DNA of 64,000 nt. Source: Nocardia sputorum. GTDB lineage: Bacteria; Actinomycetota; Actinomycetes; Mycobacteriales; Mycobacteriaceae. How positions within the stretch are numbered: position 1 is the first letter of the stretch; each line of letters begins with the position of its first letter. Location: contig NZ_AP026978.1 of assembly GCF_027924405.1 (NCBI RefSeq), positions 4,030,001 through 4,094,000 on the forward strand. Direction: 5' to 3'. The position numbers and the translations under genes are program-made. The notes below the pieces were generated by a model, which was not told where the DNA came from, did not search any database, and saw nothing but the letters and a program-made list of their open reading frames with translations. This document shows positions 10,038-21,065 of this stretch, piece after piece.

Positions 10038-10973
10038 TCAGCCCAGCAGGCCCTTGTTCTTCAGGTAGGCGAGTGGAATCAGCGCCGCCGCAAGCGTCAG
10101 CAGGCAGGTCACCAGAAGACCGGTCTGCCAGGACAACTCGGAAATCAGATCCACGGCGTAGCAGGTGGCGATGAGCGTGGGTGGCAGAGCAGCCGCGGTG
10201 ACGGCGAACGCCTTGACGATCTCGTTCTGCCGGACATCCAGCCCGGCCAGCGCGGACTGCTGCCGGTACCGAACCTTGTCGTACGCCACGCCCGCGCGCT
10301 GTCCCACCCCGTCGATGTCCGCGAGCAGCACGCCGATCGCCCCGTCCAGCTCGCCGCGACCGGACCGTGCGTCGGCCCGCAGGTGGCGTGCCGCGCGGGC
10401 CAATTGCAGTTGCGTCTCCCGGGTGCGCGCGATGATTCGCTCGGTCGCGTTCATCCGCGACAGTGCGCCGCGCACGTCGGAAGTCGCGAACTCCCGCTCC
10501 CGCCGGTCGTGGGCGGAGATCGCGCGCTCGATTTCCTCGTGCGTCGCCTCCAGCGCGTCACCGGTGTGGTGGAGCACCCGCTCCGACGCCTCGTTCAGCG
10601 CCCACAGCAGCGCGTACATCACGCCGTGCGCGGAGCCGGCGAGTTCCGGGTTGCGGCGCATCTTCGCGACCGCCTTGTCGAACGGGACGAAATGCTCGGA
10701 CGGCTGCAACGTCACGAGGAACTCCCCGCCCAGGGCGAAGACGATCGTCGCCCGTTCGATGGTCTCGCCGAGCTGATAGTTGGCGACCACCGGCAGATAG
10801 AGGAAGTTGCCCGCCTCCCAGACCTGGTTGTGCGCGGCGGTGAAGTCGATGCCGAGCCGTTCCCGGAGCACTGCCGCGGTGTCGGCGTCGTCGGCGGCGA
10901 GGGGAATCCAATGCTGCTGAAGCACTTCCGTGTCGAAGTGATCGGCGGTCACGGCGCTGAGAAAGGTCGTCAT
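10038..10973 (-). CDS. CorA-like divalent cation transporter family protein lacking the GMN motif
   Basis: A 311-residue protein with the CorA plan: a cytoplasmic alpha/beta domain, a long helical stalk (about 120-250), then two C-terminal membrane helices (about 252-274 and 284-304) and a basic tail (YLKNKG). In canonical CorA/ZntB the first helix ends in YGMN, the ion-selectivity motif; here the matching residues read YAVD (272-275). Membership follows from architecture; transport of Mg2+ is inference and may not hold. A 37-codon leader ORF ends 3 bases upstream and the gene has no good ribosome site of its own, suggesting translational coupling. Confidence 0.75.
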   Translation of the reverse strand: MTTFLSAVTADHFDTEVLQQHWIPLAADDADTAAVLRERLGIDFTAAHNQVWEAGNFLYLPVVANYQLGETIERATIVFALGGEFLVTLQPSEHFVPFDKAVAKMRRNPELAGSAHGVMYALLWALNEASERVLHHTGDALEATHEEIERAISAHDRREREFATSDVRGALSRMNATERIIARTRETQLQLARAARHLRADARSGRGELDGAIGVLLADIDGVGQRAGVAYDKVRYRQQSALAGLDVRQNEIVKAFAVTAAALPPTLIATCYAVDLISELSWQTGLLVTCLLTLAAALIPLAYLKNKGLLG

Positions 10974-10976
10974 CGA

Positions 10977-11090
10977 CTACCGCTGCCCGGAGAAGGGTCG
11001 CACGGGCGAGTCCGAGCGAAAGCCGGTCGGCTTGTGCTCCGGGCCCGGTGGGCGAGAGGATGTTTCGTCTTTCTCGGGCAGTGTGGCCAT
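10977..11090 (-). CDS. Short proline-rich leader ORF upstream of the corA-like gene
   Basis: A 37-residue ORF starting ATG at 11090, with GGAG spaced 8 bases upstream, ending TAG 3 bases before the corA-like ATG. The peptide is hydrophilic and has seven prolines, including a PPGP run (residues 14-17). In enterobacteria, corA and mgtA have leader ORFs (corL, proline-rich mgtL) that control transport gene expression; a similar role here is inference. It could also be a simple translational-coupling ORF. Confidence 0.45.
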   Translation of the reverse strand: MATLPEKDETSSRPPGPEHKPTGFRSDSPVRPFSGQR

Positions 11091-11658
11091 AGCGGGGGCT
11101 CCAATACTTACTATCGTGCGGGTGGTGGCGCACCCCTCCTGGACAGAGGAGGCGCACACGGGCGGGGCGGCGTCGATCCGCGACGAGACCATCGGCGCGG
11201 ACAAGACCACGCATCGGTCGAACCCGCACGCGCGGCCTTACGCGTCGAAATAACGAAGGTGGAAATACGTGCCGTCGGCCGATCAGGGCGCCGTTGCCCG
11301 GTCGCCGATCACACACGCGGATCAACGACGCGGCGGCGCAACCCGTTTCTCGAGGGTGGCCCGGCTGTAGATGTCGATATTGTCATCCGGCATCTGCCGC
11401 TCACCTCGCTTCGTTGGTCGACCGGCGCACGAATTGCGCCATCCATCATTAGAAACCCGCCGATCGGGGTACGTCAATCAGTTGCGCAAGTATTCGACAG
11501 CGCGCCACCCGGTGGAAATCTCGCGGCACGAAACGAGCCGGACGCGCGTGCAGGACAGCGGTTTTCGGCCCGATGCCGCGCGGGCCGGTCACCGGCGGCC
11601 ACATGGTTGCACAGCCGGACACGGCCGTGTCACCCTACCGACAGCTATGGAGGCGGAC
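11091..11658. other. Divergent intergenic region, no gene seen
   Basis: It separates the corA-like leader ORF (minus) from the arsR-type gene (plus). A CTCCT...AGGAG stem flanked by GTGCGC/GCGCAC arms lies near 11127-11160. A TTGCGCAA palindrome lies near 11482 and could be a regulator site. No convincing coding frame was found. Confidence 0.4.
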
Positions 11659-11979
11659 GTGACCCAGCAGGGCGAGCCGCCGGGCCCCATCCCGGCGGAC
11701 CGATTACAGGACGCGGCGGCCGTTTTCGGCATGCTCGCGGCCACCGCGCGCCTGCAGATTCTCTGGCTCCTCGCGCAGGGCGAGCGCGACGTCGGCTCCC
11801 TCGCCTCCGCCGTCGGCCAGTCCGTGCCCGCCGTCAGCCAGCACCTGGCCAAACTGAAACTCGCCGGTCTGGTCCACGCCCACAAGGACGGCAGACGGCA
11901 CGTCTACGCGATCGCCGACCCGGACATCGCCGACCTCGTCCGCCTGGCCTTCCGCCACCACCGCGCCCACCACGACTGA
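11659..11979 (+). CDS. ArsR-family winged-helix regulator
   Basis: A 106-residue winged-helix repressor. The recognition helix lies in GQSVPAVSQHLAKLKLAGLV. The N-terminal helix contains FGMLAATARLQILWLL, and the C terminus is histidine-rich (FRHHRAHHD), resembling the alpha-5 metal-site region of NmtR/KmtR-type Ni/Co sensors. The start is the GTG at 11659, five bases after a GGAGG site; the ATG at 11647 overlaps that site. Neighbouring transport candidates are the CorA-like gene upstream (divergent). Metal sensing is inference from the His-rich tail. Confidence 0.85.
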   Translation: MTQQGEPPGPIPADRLQDAAAVFGMLAATARLQILWLLAQGERDVGSLASAVGQSVPAVSQHLAKLKLAGLVHAHKDGRRHVYAIADPDIADLVRLAFRHHRAHHD

Positions 11980-12020
11980 CCCGGCCGCACTCCGCCGCGA
12001 TCGCCGATTCCTGGTGCGGC

Positions 12021-13046
12021 TCACCGACTCCGGTAATAGTCGGCGAGGGCGTCGAACGCGGCCTTGGGCTCCCAGGGGAGATCGGGGTAGGTGTCGCCGG
12101 TACGGTCTTCGAGCACCTTGACCACGCCGTAGCTGGCCAGGTCCAGATCGTCGCGCGGGTCGCCGCCGGGGCGGTGCACATGGTCGTAGAGCGCGAGGAC
12201 GAAGACGAATGCGCTGTCGACACCCTCGGCGTCGAAGATCTCCAGCAGCTCGCGCAGATACCGCGCCTGCCCGGCCTCGTCGCGCGCGTACTCGCCGTTC
12301 AACCGGAGTGGCCCGCGGGTGTCGTCGTATTCGACGATCTGCAGGCCGTGCGCTCCGAGATCACCCGCGCCCGCGAAGGTCGCCGCACCGAACTCGGTGA
12401 TCGCGAGCGGCTTTCCCCCGGTGGCGAAGGTACGAACGCCCGCACCGAATCGGTCGGCGATCTCGGCCGTCCGGTACAGGTCCACCGACACGATGTCGAA
12501 CGGCGTCCAATCGACGCGCTCGAGCGGGACGGACGCGTAGGTGACCGGGCCGCCGAAACGCTCGCGAACGGTCATCACGGCCTTGTCGAGGAAGTCGTTC
12601 ACGCGCCTGCTCGCCTCGACGACGGATTCGCCCAGGTCATCCGGCCGGGCGGTCAGCCACCGCACGCGTTCGTCGATGCTGTCGCCCGGGAGGAACCCGG
12701 AGTGCATCAGGCTCAGCTCGGCGCCGGTCACGAAGACCACTTCGGCTCCGCGCCGCCGGATCCGCTCGGCCCGCTCGGCGCAATCCGCGAACAGGGCCAG
12801 CATCTCCGCCACAGTCGAATCAAGAGGGTACGGCGAGAACCATATCTCGAGGCCGAGATCGGCGGCGATGGCAGCCGCGAGTTCCAGCCGTCCCGGATCG
12901 CCCCCGATGACGCGAACCGCGTTGCAGTGCAGGTCGTCGCGGATGACGCTCAGTTCGCTGGCCACTGTTTTGGGGTCGAACTGAACGCGGGAGAATCGTC
13001 CGTCATGAACGAAACCAGTCTCGTAGCTGATGCCTTTGGCGCGCAT
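12021..13046 (-). CDS. TIM-barrel protein of the family often labelled 'abortive infection protein'
   Basis: A 341-residue soluble protein (MRAKGISYETGF start, VDLYRTAEIA and ITEFGAA segments) resembling a glycoside-hydrolase-like TIM barrel. Acidic residues sit at strand ends (VTGAELSLMHSGFLPGD; AITEFGAATF), as in clan-A hydrolases. From memory, Streptomyces relatives carry the label 'abortive infection protein', which I cannot support from sequence. Transcribed divergently from a TetR gene with a palindrome between them, so it is the likely TetR target. Confidence 0.6.
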   Translation of the reverse strand: MRAKGISYETGFVHDGRFSRVQFDPKTVASELSVIRDDLHCNAVRVIGGDPGRLELAAAIAADLGLEIWFSPYPLDSTVAEMLALFADCAERAERIRRRGAEVVFVTGAELSLMHSGFLPGDSIDERVRWLTARPDDLGESVVEASRRVNDFLDKAVMTVRERFGGPVTYASVPLERVDWTPFDIVSVDLYRTAEIADRFGAGVRTFATGGKPLAITEFGAATFAGAGDLGAHGLQIVEYDDTRGPLRLNGEYARDEAGQARYLRELLEIFDAEGVDSAFVFVLALYDHVHRPGGDPRDDLDLASYGVVKVLEDRTGDTYPDLPWEPKAAFDALADYYRSR

Positions 13047-13068
13047 CGACTCCGCCCTTCCATAATGA

Positions 13069-13093
13069 GATAGAGTACGTGTCGTATCTTATA
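13069..13093. promoter_or_regulatory. Candidate TetR operator
   Basis: An imperfect inverted repeat built on TACG-TGT-CGTA (13076-13086), with arms extending to GATAGAG and CTTATA. It lies between the divergent TIM-barrel and tetR starts, 23 bp from one and 70 bp from the other, positioned to control both. Confidence 0.5.
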
Positions 13094-13162
13094 GTTCCCC
13101 GGTTCGACCGAGCAAGCACGCCCGGCAAGTAGGATCGGCGGCGATTACGGGAAGGGGCCGAA

Positions 13163-13780
13163 GTGGAAGATGCGGTCCGGCAGCCGGGCGCCGGGCAGAC
13201 GCGCCGACGTGGGGCCGCTCTCGAAGAGGCGATCCTGCGCGCCGCGGCGGACGAACTCCTCGAATCCGGATACGCCGCGCTGACCATGGACAAGGTCGCC
13301 GCCCGGGCCGGAACCAACAAGAACGCCATCTACCGCCGGTGGCCGAACCGCTTGGCACTCGGCATCGCCGCCTACCGCCAGCTGGCCACGACCACACCAC
13401 CGCCGGACACCGGCAGCCTGCGCGAAGACGCGCTGGAACTGCTACGGCGCGTCAACCGCCATTGGAGTTCGTCCTCGGGCGCGATCCTGCGGGAACTCCT
13501 GGCGGCCTGCGGTGGCGCAGCCGAATTCCTGGCACAGCTGCCGGATCAGACCGGCGACGCCGCCGCGGCGCCGTGGCTCACCTTGCTGGGCCGCGCGGTC
13601 GCCCGGGGTGAAGCCGCTCCCGAGGCGCTGCATCCGCGCGTCGCCACCGTGGCCCTGATCCTGCTCCGCAACGAATTCGTCGTGCGCGGCGCGCCGACCG
13701 CGCCCGACGACGTCCTGATCGACATCGTGGACGAGGTCTACCTGCCGCTGATCCGCAGACGCGATCCGGCCGCGCGCTGA
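13163..13780 (+). CDS. TetR-family transcriptional regulator
   Basis: A 205-residue protein. The N-terminal helix-turn-helix spans about 22-68 (LTMDKVAARAGTNKNAIYRRWPNRLAL), and the rest is the helical ligand/dimer domain. GTG start after a GGAAGGGG site. The divergent neighbour and shared palindrome suggest autoregulation plus control of the TIM-barrel gene. The ligand is unknown. Confidence 0.88.
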   Translation: MEDAVRQPGAGQTRRRGAALEEAILRAAADELLESGYAALTMDKVAARAGTNKNAIYRRWPNRLALGIAAYRQLATTTPPPDTGSLREDALELLRRVNRHWSSSSGAILRELLAACGGAAEFLAQLPDQTGDAAAAPWLTLLGRAVARGEAAPEALHPRVATVALILLRNEFVVRGAPTAPDDVLIDIVDEVYLPLIRRRDPAAR

Positions 13781-14138
13781 GCGCGCCACACCGCCGGCAC
13801 GTTGCTGAAGTGGTCGCCTGTCCAACTCCGGTCACCGGGATCGGGCCGGTTCGCCGCGTCGAGCGGCCCCCTACCCGCTTCCCGCGCAGGTGGCAAGCAG
13901 ATTCCCGTTAGCGCAGCACAGCGGACCAATAGGTACCGTTCGCACCGCACCGCCGGGCCGCCGGGACCGAACCCGCCAGTAGGGTTGACCATGGCGTTGC
14001 CAGGCCGGATGCTCTTGGTTGGCCGAACAACTCGAAACCGGACATTCGAACGATCCCCATCGTCGTAGCGTCGAGTTGTGGCGGCGACGACGCCGGCGCG
14101 GACCCGCCCCGGCGTCCGGAACTCGAGGGGAGATTTGC
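13781..14138. other. Intergenic stretch, no gene seen
   Basis: Open frames on both strands are short, arginine-rich and domain-free. It presumably contains the promoter of the acyltransferase-like gene, whose ribosome site (GAGGGGAG) closes the region. Confidence 0.4.
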
Positions 14139-15434
14139 GTGACCTACCGCCTGACCGATATCGATTGCGTGAGTGCACGGGGGCACTCCGCGCTAGGGGG
14201 AACCCTGGCGATACAGGCGGTCTGGCGTTACGACCGTCCGGTGGACATCGCGGCGCTGGAGCGTTTCCACGAGACGTTGCGCCACGGCAGCCTGGGCAGG
14301 GCGGTCGCGCCCGCGATGATCCCCGCCGCCGGTGACCGCTGGACCACCCGAGTCGAATTCAGCCCGCTCGAGGTCGCGGACGAGCCCCTTCCCGCCGGCG
14401 CTCTGGAGGCCTGGATCGCCGAACAGGGGCATGCCGAGTTGCGTACCTTCGGCGGGCCCGCATGGCGGCTGGCGGCGACCCACCTCGACAACGGGGAAAG
14501 CGCGGTGTCGCTGCTGGTTTCGCACACTCTCGCCGATGGCCACGCGTTCTGCGCGGCGGTCACGGACGCGGTCGCGGGAAAGCGGCTCGACTTGGTGTAT
14601 CCGAGCGACGGATTCGGCCGGATGCGCTTGCTCGCCGACGATCTTCGCTCTGCCGCGCGGCGAGCCCGGTCGTTCCCCTCGGCGGCCGGTTTGGCGCTGC
14701 GGTTGGCCACCGCAAGGCACGGCGGGCCCACCGGCGACGCACCGAACTTCCGCCTGCCGACGATCACCGCGACAGTCCCGGCGCAGCCCTGGCATGCGGC
14801 GGCCCGGGCGCGAGGCGGCACCGGCACCACCTTGGCGGTGGCGATGATGGCCGCCATCGCCACCGAGCTCGGCCGCATCGACGAGCAGGGCCGGGTCCGC
14901 ATGATGATGCCGGTCAGCACCCGCACCGCCGATGATCTCCGCGCGAACGCTCTGACCTCGATCGCCTTCGAGCTGGACGCTCACGAGGGCGAGCCGGCCG
15001 ATCTCGCCTCGCTGCGCGCGGTGATGAAGGAGAAGCTCACGGAGGCCGCGGCGAGCGGGCAGGACGTCCCGCCGCTGGTCCCGGTCGCGGTGGCGCTGCC
15101 GCGCGGGCGCTACGCCCACCTGGCGCGCCAAGCCGCCACCGACCCCATCTCCACGGTCTGTTCCAGCCTCGGCAAGCTCGACCCGGAGATCCTCCGCATC
15201 GACGGCCGCCCGGCCTCGGCGATGATGCTCGGCTTGGTCAATCAGAGCTTGAACTCGCGGACCGTCGTGACCGAACGCGGCGGCACCCTCTACGTCGCGC
15301 TGATCGAGGCCGCGGAGACGATCACGCTGCGCGTCATGGGTTACCACCCACCGACCCTGCTCGACGCCGAGCGGCTCACCGAGCTGGTGCGGTCCGCGCT
15401 CGCCGAGTACGAGCTCTCGGCGACCTTCTGGTAG
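14139..15434 (+). CDS. Condensation-domain/acyltransferase-like protein
   Basis: A 431-residue protein of the chloramphenicol-acetyltransferase-like fold. SHTLADG (about residue 128) is the HHxxxDG active-site motif of condensation and PapA/wax-synthase-type acyltransferases, with the first His replaced by Ser and the catalytic second His kept. The C-terminal half has typical core strands (MMMPVSTRT; NQSLNSRTV). It probably transfers an acyl chain to a hydroxyl or amine acceptor, perhaps in lipid or secondary metabolism; the substrate is unknown. Start chosen at the GTG after GAGGGGAG. Confidence 0.7.
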   Translation: MTYRLTDIDCVSARGHSALGGTLAIQAVWRYDRPVDIAALERFHETLRHGSLGRAVAPAMIPAAGDRWTTRVEFSPLEVADEPLPAGALEAWIAEQGHAELRTFGGPAWRLAATHLDNGESAVSLLVSHTLADGHAFCAAVTDAVAGKRLDLVYPSDGFGRMRLLADDLRSAARRARSFPSAAGLALRLATARHGGPTGDAPNFRLPTITATVPAQPWHAAARARGGTGTTLAVAMMAAIATELGRIDEQGRVRMMMPVSTRTADDLRANALTSIAFELDAHEGEPADLASLRAVMKEKLTEAAASGQDVPPLVPVAVALPRGRYAHLARQAATDPISTVCSSLGKLDPEILRIDGRPASAMMLGLVNQSLNSRTVVTERGGTLYVALIEAAETITLRVMGYHPPTLLDAERLTELVRSALAEYELSATFW

Positions 15435-15505
15435 CCCCGGGCATCCCGCGAGAGGCGCGGGCCGGGATCGGCCGCTTGTCACCGCGATGTGGCACCATCT
15501 GGTGA

Positions 15506-15955
<450 letters not shown>

Positions 15956-15960
15956 CTGCC

Positions 15961-16371
15961 ATGGACATCACCATTCACGCGAGCTTCCTGCCGCACGACG
16001 ATCCGGACGCGGCGCTGGCCTTCTACCGTGACCTCCTCGGCTTCGAGGTCCGCAACGACGTCGGATACGAAGGGATGCGCTGGCTCACCGTCGGCCCCGT
16101 CGGACAGCCCGGGACCTCCATCGTGCTGCACCCCCCGGGCGCCGACCCCGGCATCACCGACGACGAGCGCCGCACCATCGCCGAGATGATGGCCAAGGGC
16201 ACCTACGGCGGCATCCTGCTGGCAACCAAGGACCTCGACAGCGCCTTCGAGCGGCTGGTGGCCGGCGACGCGGAGATCGTCCAGGAACCCACCGAGCAAC
16301 CGTACGGGGTGCGCGACTGCGCCGTCCGCGATCCCGCGGGCAACCTGATCCGCATCCAGCAGCTGCGCTGA
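15961..16371 (+). CDS. VOC-superfamily (glyoxalase/bleomycin-resistance fold) protein
   Basis: A 136-residue protein with two beta-alpha-beta-beta-beta modules (DPDAALAFYRDLLGFEV near the N terminus; GVRDCAVRDPAGNLIRI at the C terminus). Members are metal-dependent lyases, dioxygenases or drug-binding proteins. Directly follows the AraC regulator, a common actinobacterial pairing. It lies just upstream of a UvrA-like ATPase, so an operon for handling a toxic small molecule is plausible but inferred. Confidence 0.85.
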   Translation: MDITIHASFLPHDDPDAALAFYRDLLGFEVRNDVGYEGMRWLTVGPVGQPGTSIVLHPPGADPGITDDERRTIAEMMAKGTYGGILLATKDLDSAFERLVAGDAEIVQEPTEQPYGVRDCAVRDPAGNLIRIQQLR

Positions 16372-16542
16372 ACCACCCGGCGCGCTCAGCCGCGACCGCG
16401 CACCGGTCCGATAGCCATCGCCGGCCACGGCAGAAGCGGCTGGCCGCCGGGCGGCCCGCAGACAAGTCGACCTGGTTGGATCGAGCCAGGCGACGCCGAC
16501 CCAGGACCGCCCACGCGGCCCCGCCCGACAGAGGGAGACCCC

Positions 16543-18936
<2,394 letters not shown>

Positions 18937-18951
18937 TCCGCACGTCGCGCC

Positions 18952-18984
18952 GACAGCATCGTCACCCGTGGTAACGATGCTGTC
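18952..18984. terminator. Bidirectional terminator hairpin
   Basis: GACAGCATCGT (18952-18962) pairs perfectly with ACGATGCTGTC (18974-18984), an 11-bp stem with an 11-nt loop. It lies between the convergent UvrA-like and SRPBCC genes. Confidence 0.6.
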
Positions 18985-19031
18985 CACGGCCCGTGCCGCC
19001 GCGAGCGGTGCGGAGTCCGATGTGCCAAGCG

Positions 19032-19475
19032 TCAATTCCAGTTGTCGATCTTGACGTCGTAGGGGTCCGGCGCGCCTTTCCCGGTCTCGACCAGCGACTT
19101 CAAGCTCAGCAGAAAGACCGCCCACTTCGTGCTGCAGTGGTGCATGAACTCCACCGGCTCCTTCCAGCCCCGGTGCGCGAAGAGCACGACGGTGTAGTCG
19201 CCCGCCTGATCGAGGGTCCAGTCCACCTCGGTGCCGATCCACTCGTCGGGCCCGCCGACCACCTCCCACAGCACGCGCTTGCCCGGGTCGAGCGCGCGCA
19301 CTCGCATATCGAATCCGCCCGCGCCGAACCGGAACTCGATCAGTCCGCCGAGTTCGTCGCTCGTGCCGCGCGTGTCGCTCGCCCACCAGCCGGCCAGCCC
19401 CTCGGTGGTGGTCAGGGCGGCGTAGACCTCGTCCACCGGCGCTTCGATGCCGACTCTGTGCAGGATGTCCACCAT
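19032..19475 (-). CDS. SRPBCC (AHSA1/START-like) domain protein
   Basis: A 147-residue single-domain protein of the activator-of-Hsp90-ATPase-like group (MVDILHRVGIEAPVDEVYAALTTTEGLAGWW start). The fold has a deep hydrophobic cavity for lipids or other ligands; no catalytic activity can be assigned. Third gene of an SRPBCC-ArsR-SRPBCC cluster read from one operator region near 20.3 kb, 30 bp downstream of the arsR gene. Confidence 0.85.
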   Translation of the reverse strand: MVDILHRVGIEAPVDEVYAALTTTEGLAGWWASDTRGTSDELGGLIEFRFGAGGFDMRVRALDPGKRVLWEVVGGPDEWIGTEVDWTLDQAGDYTVVLFAHRGWKEPVEFMHHCSTKWAVFLLSLKSLVETGKGAPDPYDVKIDNWN

Positions 19476-19505
19476 TGTCGATTCCTTTCCTCGGTTGCTT
19501 TCGAT

Positions 19506-19847
19506 TCACTGCTGGTCTCGACCACGCTCGATCGCCTCGGCGATCCGCTTGATACGGCGGAGCCTGGCGTCCCACGCCGCGCCCACGGAAGACAGCTGGG
19601 CGACCGCTCGGGCGAGTTGCGCCTCGTCCACGCGGTACCGCCGCTCCCGCCCGGCAGGCGTGGCGTGCACCAAGCCGACGCGATCGAGCACGCCGAGATG
19701 TTTCGCGACCGCCTGCCGTGTCACGGGCAGCTGCTCGCTGAGACTGGTGGCGGTGCCCCCGCCGTCCACCAGGAGCAGGTCGAGCATCCGCCGACGGGTC
19801 GGATCCCCGATGGCGGACCACAGGTCGTCGTCGACCGCCGCGGTCAC
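19506..19847 (-). CDS. ArsR-family regulator of the SRPBCC-associated type
   Basis: A 113-residue winged-helix protein (WSAIGDPTRRRMLDLLL; recognition helix in LPVTRQAVAKHLGVLDRVGLV) with no metal-binding cysteines. The GTG start overlaps the stop of the upstream SRPBCC gene (GTGA), indicating translational coupling. ArsR regulators paired with AHSA1-type proteins usually autoregulate; two near-identical inverted repeats upstream of the cluster are the likely binding sites. Confidence 0.88.
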   Translation of the reverse strand: MTAAVDDDLWSAIGDPTRRRMLDLLLVDGGGTATSLSEQLPVTRQAVAKHLGVLDRVGLVHATPAGRERRYRVDEAQLARAVAQLSSVGAAWDARLRRIKRIAEAIERGRDQQ

Positions 19848-20296
19848 GGGGCCGACACCAGCCGGGCGATGTATTCCCCCAGCCGGGGAACGTAGGTGTC
19901 CCATCCCACGGTGTGCTCGCGGTATTGCTCGGCCAGCTTCGCGGCCTCCCAGCCCGTCTCCCGGAAACCGGTCTCGGTGAGCCGGATCCGGGTCCCCGCA
20001 CCCGAGGCAACGAGTTCGAAGGTGACCAGCAGCGAGCCCGCGGAGTCATCGACCTCGCCGTCGGGGTAGCACCAGCGGAAGGAGAACACCCGAGGCCGCT
20101 CGGCCCGCACCACAGTGATCGGAGCGACCTGCGCGCGGTCTCCCCAGACGAGTTCACCGACCGCACCGGGAGTCACGTCGAAGTCGGCGTCGTCGCTCCA
20201 CCACTGCGAGATGTGCTCCGGGCTGCTGACAACCTCGAACACCACCTCGGGAGAGGCGTCGACGTAGATCTCCCGTTCGATGCTGCCGTACTCCAT
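19844..20296 (-). CDS. SRPBCC (AHSA1-like) domain protein
   Basis: A 150-residue protein (MEYGSIEREIYVDASPEVVFEVV start; conserved ISQWWSDDADFD). First gene of the SRPBCC-ArsR-SRPBCC cluster. The start is the ATG at 20296, preceded by GGAAGGGCG; an upstream in-frame ATG would run through the operator. It differs clearly from the cluster's other SRPBCC protein, so it is not a recent tandem copy. Confidence 0.85.
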   Translation of the reverse strand: MEYGSIEREIYVDASPEVVFEVVSSPEHISQWWSDDADFDVTPGAVGELVWGDRAQVAPITVVRAERPRVFSFRWCYPDGEVDDSAGSLLVTFELVASGAGTRIRLTETGFRETGWEAAKLAEQYREHTVGWDTYVPRLGEYIARLVSAP

Positions 20297-20317
20297 ACTC
20301 GTCGCCCTTCCATCATA

Positions 20318-20378
20318 TGCAACATTTGGTTGCACATCACGCTAGCCCGCCACCGGCCGAAGCGCAACCATTAGTTGC
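20318..20378. promoter_or_regulatory. Two copies of an ArsR-type operator
   Basis: TGCAAC-N5-GTTGCA at 20318-20334 and GCAAC-N5-GTTGC at 20364-20378. Reverse-complementing the first gives GCAACCAAATGTTGCAT; the second reads GCAACCATTAGTTGCAT: identical at 14 of 17 positions, in opposite orientation. Centres are 45 bp apart, just upstream of the SRPBCC-ArsR cluster. Confidence 0.65.
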
Positions 20379-20742
20379 ATATTCGCCTGCGGACCGTCGT
20401 CGGCGCGCGATCTCCACGCCCGCCCGCCGGTTTACCGAGATCACTGCCCGTCAGCCGGATCGCCGGTCGCTCACCGGTCCGGGCGACCGATCGCGCGGCA
20501 TGCGCCGCACGCTGGAGCATGCCGTGGAGGAACAACGGCGCGGGACAGCCGGTCCACTCAGCCCGCCACAATTCGTAGGCGTTGGCCGCCTCCGCGATAT
20601 CCCGGGCGCGAGCGACGTTGTCCCGGGCGGCGGCCGCGAAGTTCGCGTCGGCACGGGCGAGACCGCACGCACCGGCCGCCGCGTCCGCCCGTGCCGAATC
20701 GGCCAGACCGCGGGCAACGACAGAGCTATTGCAACGGAACAC
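20371..20742 (-). CDS. Hypothetical alanine-rich helical protein (doubtful)
   Basis: A 123-codon frame with very high third-position GC and a plausible helical composition in its middle (NVARARDIAEAANAYELWRAEW). It has no recognised domain. Its 3' end overlaps one copy of the ArsR operator, which is unusual for a real gene. Could be a genuine small protein or a chance frame; the N-terminal 20 residues look poor, so the start is uncertain. Confidence 0.25.
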   Translation of the reverse strand: MFRCNSSVVARGLADSARADAAAGACGLARADANFAAAARDNVARARDIAEAANAYELWRAEWTGCPAPLFLHGMLQRAAHAARSVARTGERPAIRLTGSDLGKPAGGRGDRAPTTVRRRICN

Positions 20743-21065
20743 CTTTCGCGACCGGCGAACCGCCGGGTTACCCGCCGGGGTTGCCGACCTGATCCGGAAT
20801 GGCCGGACTCGGTGTCACCGTGCGGCGTCGTCGCCGAGTGTGAAGGTGATCACGACCGGTCCGCCCGAGGGGCAGCGGTTGGCGTCGCGCCCTTTCGAAT
20901 TCCCGACAATTGGATGTCGGCGCTACGAGAACGGCGTTACGCCCGGGATTTCGGGGCTCTGTCCGGGCCCCGGTGCACCGCCCCGGAGAGCCACGTCACG
21001 GTAAGGCGCCGGAATGGCATGGGAGGGCACGTTTCGCGACGTTCGCGATCGGTAATGTCGGACGG
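20743..21065. other. Intergenic stretch, no gene seen
   Basis: No convincing ORF. A short minus-strand frame ending at 20815 (tail VVITFTLGDDAAR) looks protein-like but is closed by a stop 35 codons upstream and has no start codon. It may be the remnant of a gene or chance. Confidence 0.35.

Noticed and set aside
11091..11280. Possible Mg2+ (M-box) riboswitch before the CorA-like gene
   Set aside because: A CTTCGTTA string and stem-forming segments occur, but the rest of the M-box consensus is not visible and a likely -10 lies downstream of the stem.
8802..13073. A 1423-codon plus-strand open frame over the protease, CorA-like and TIM-barrel genes
   Set aside because: It is a mirror frame of several well-supported minus-strand genes, with no domain of its own.
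20815..20922. Short protein-like minus-strand frame ending VVITFTLGDDAAR
   Set aside because: Bounded by a stop 35 codons upstream with no start codon; at best a remnant, so not called as a gene.
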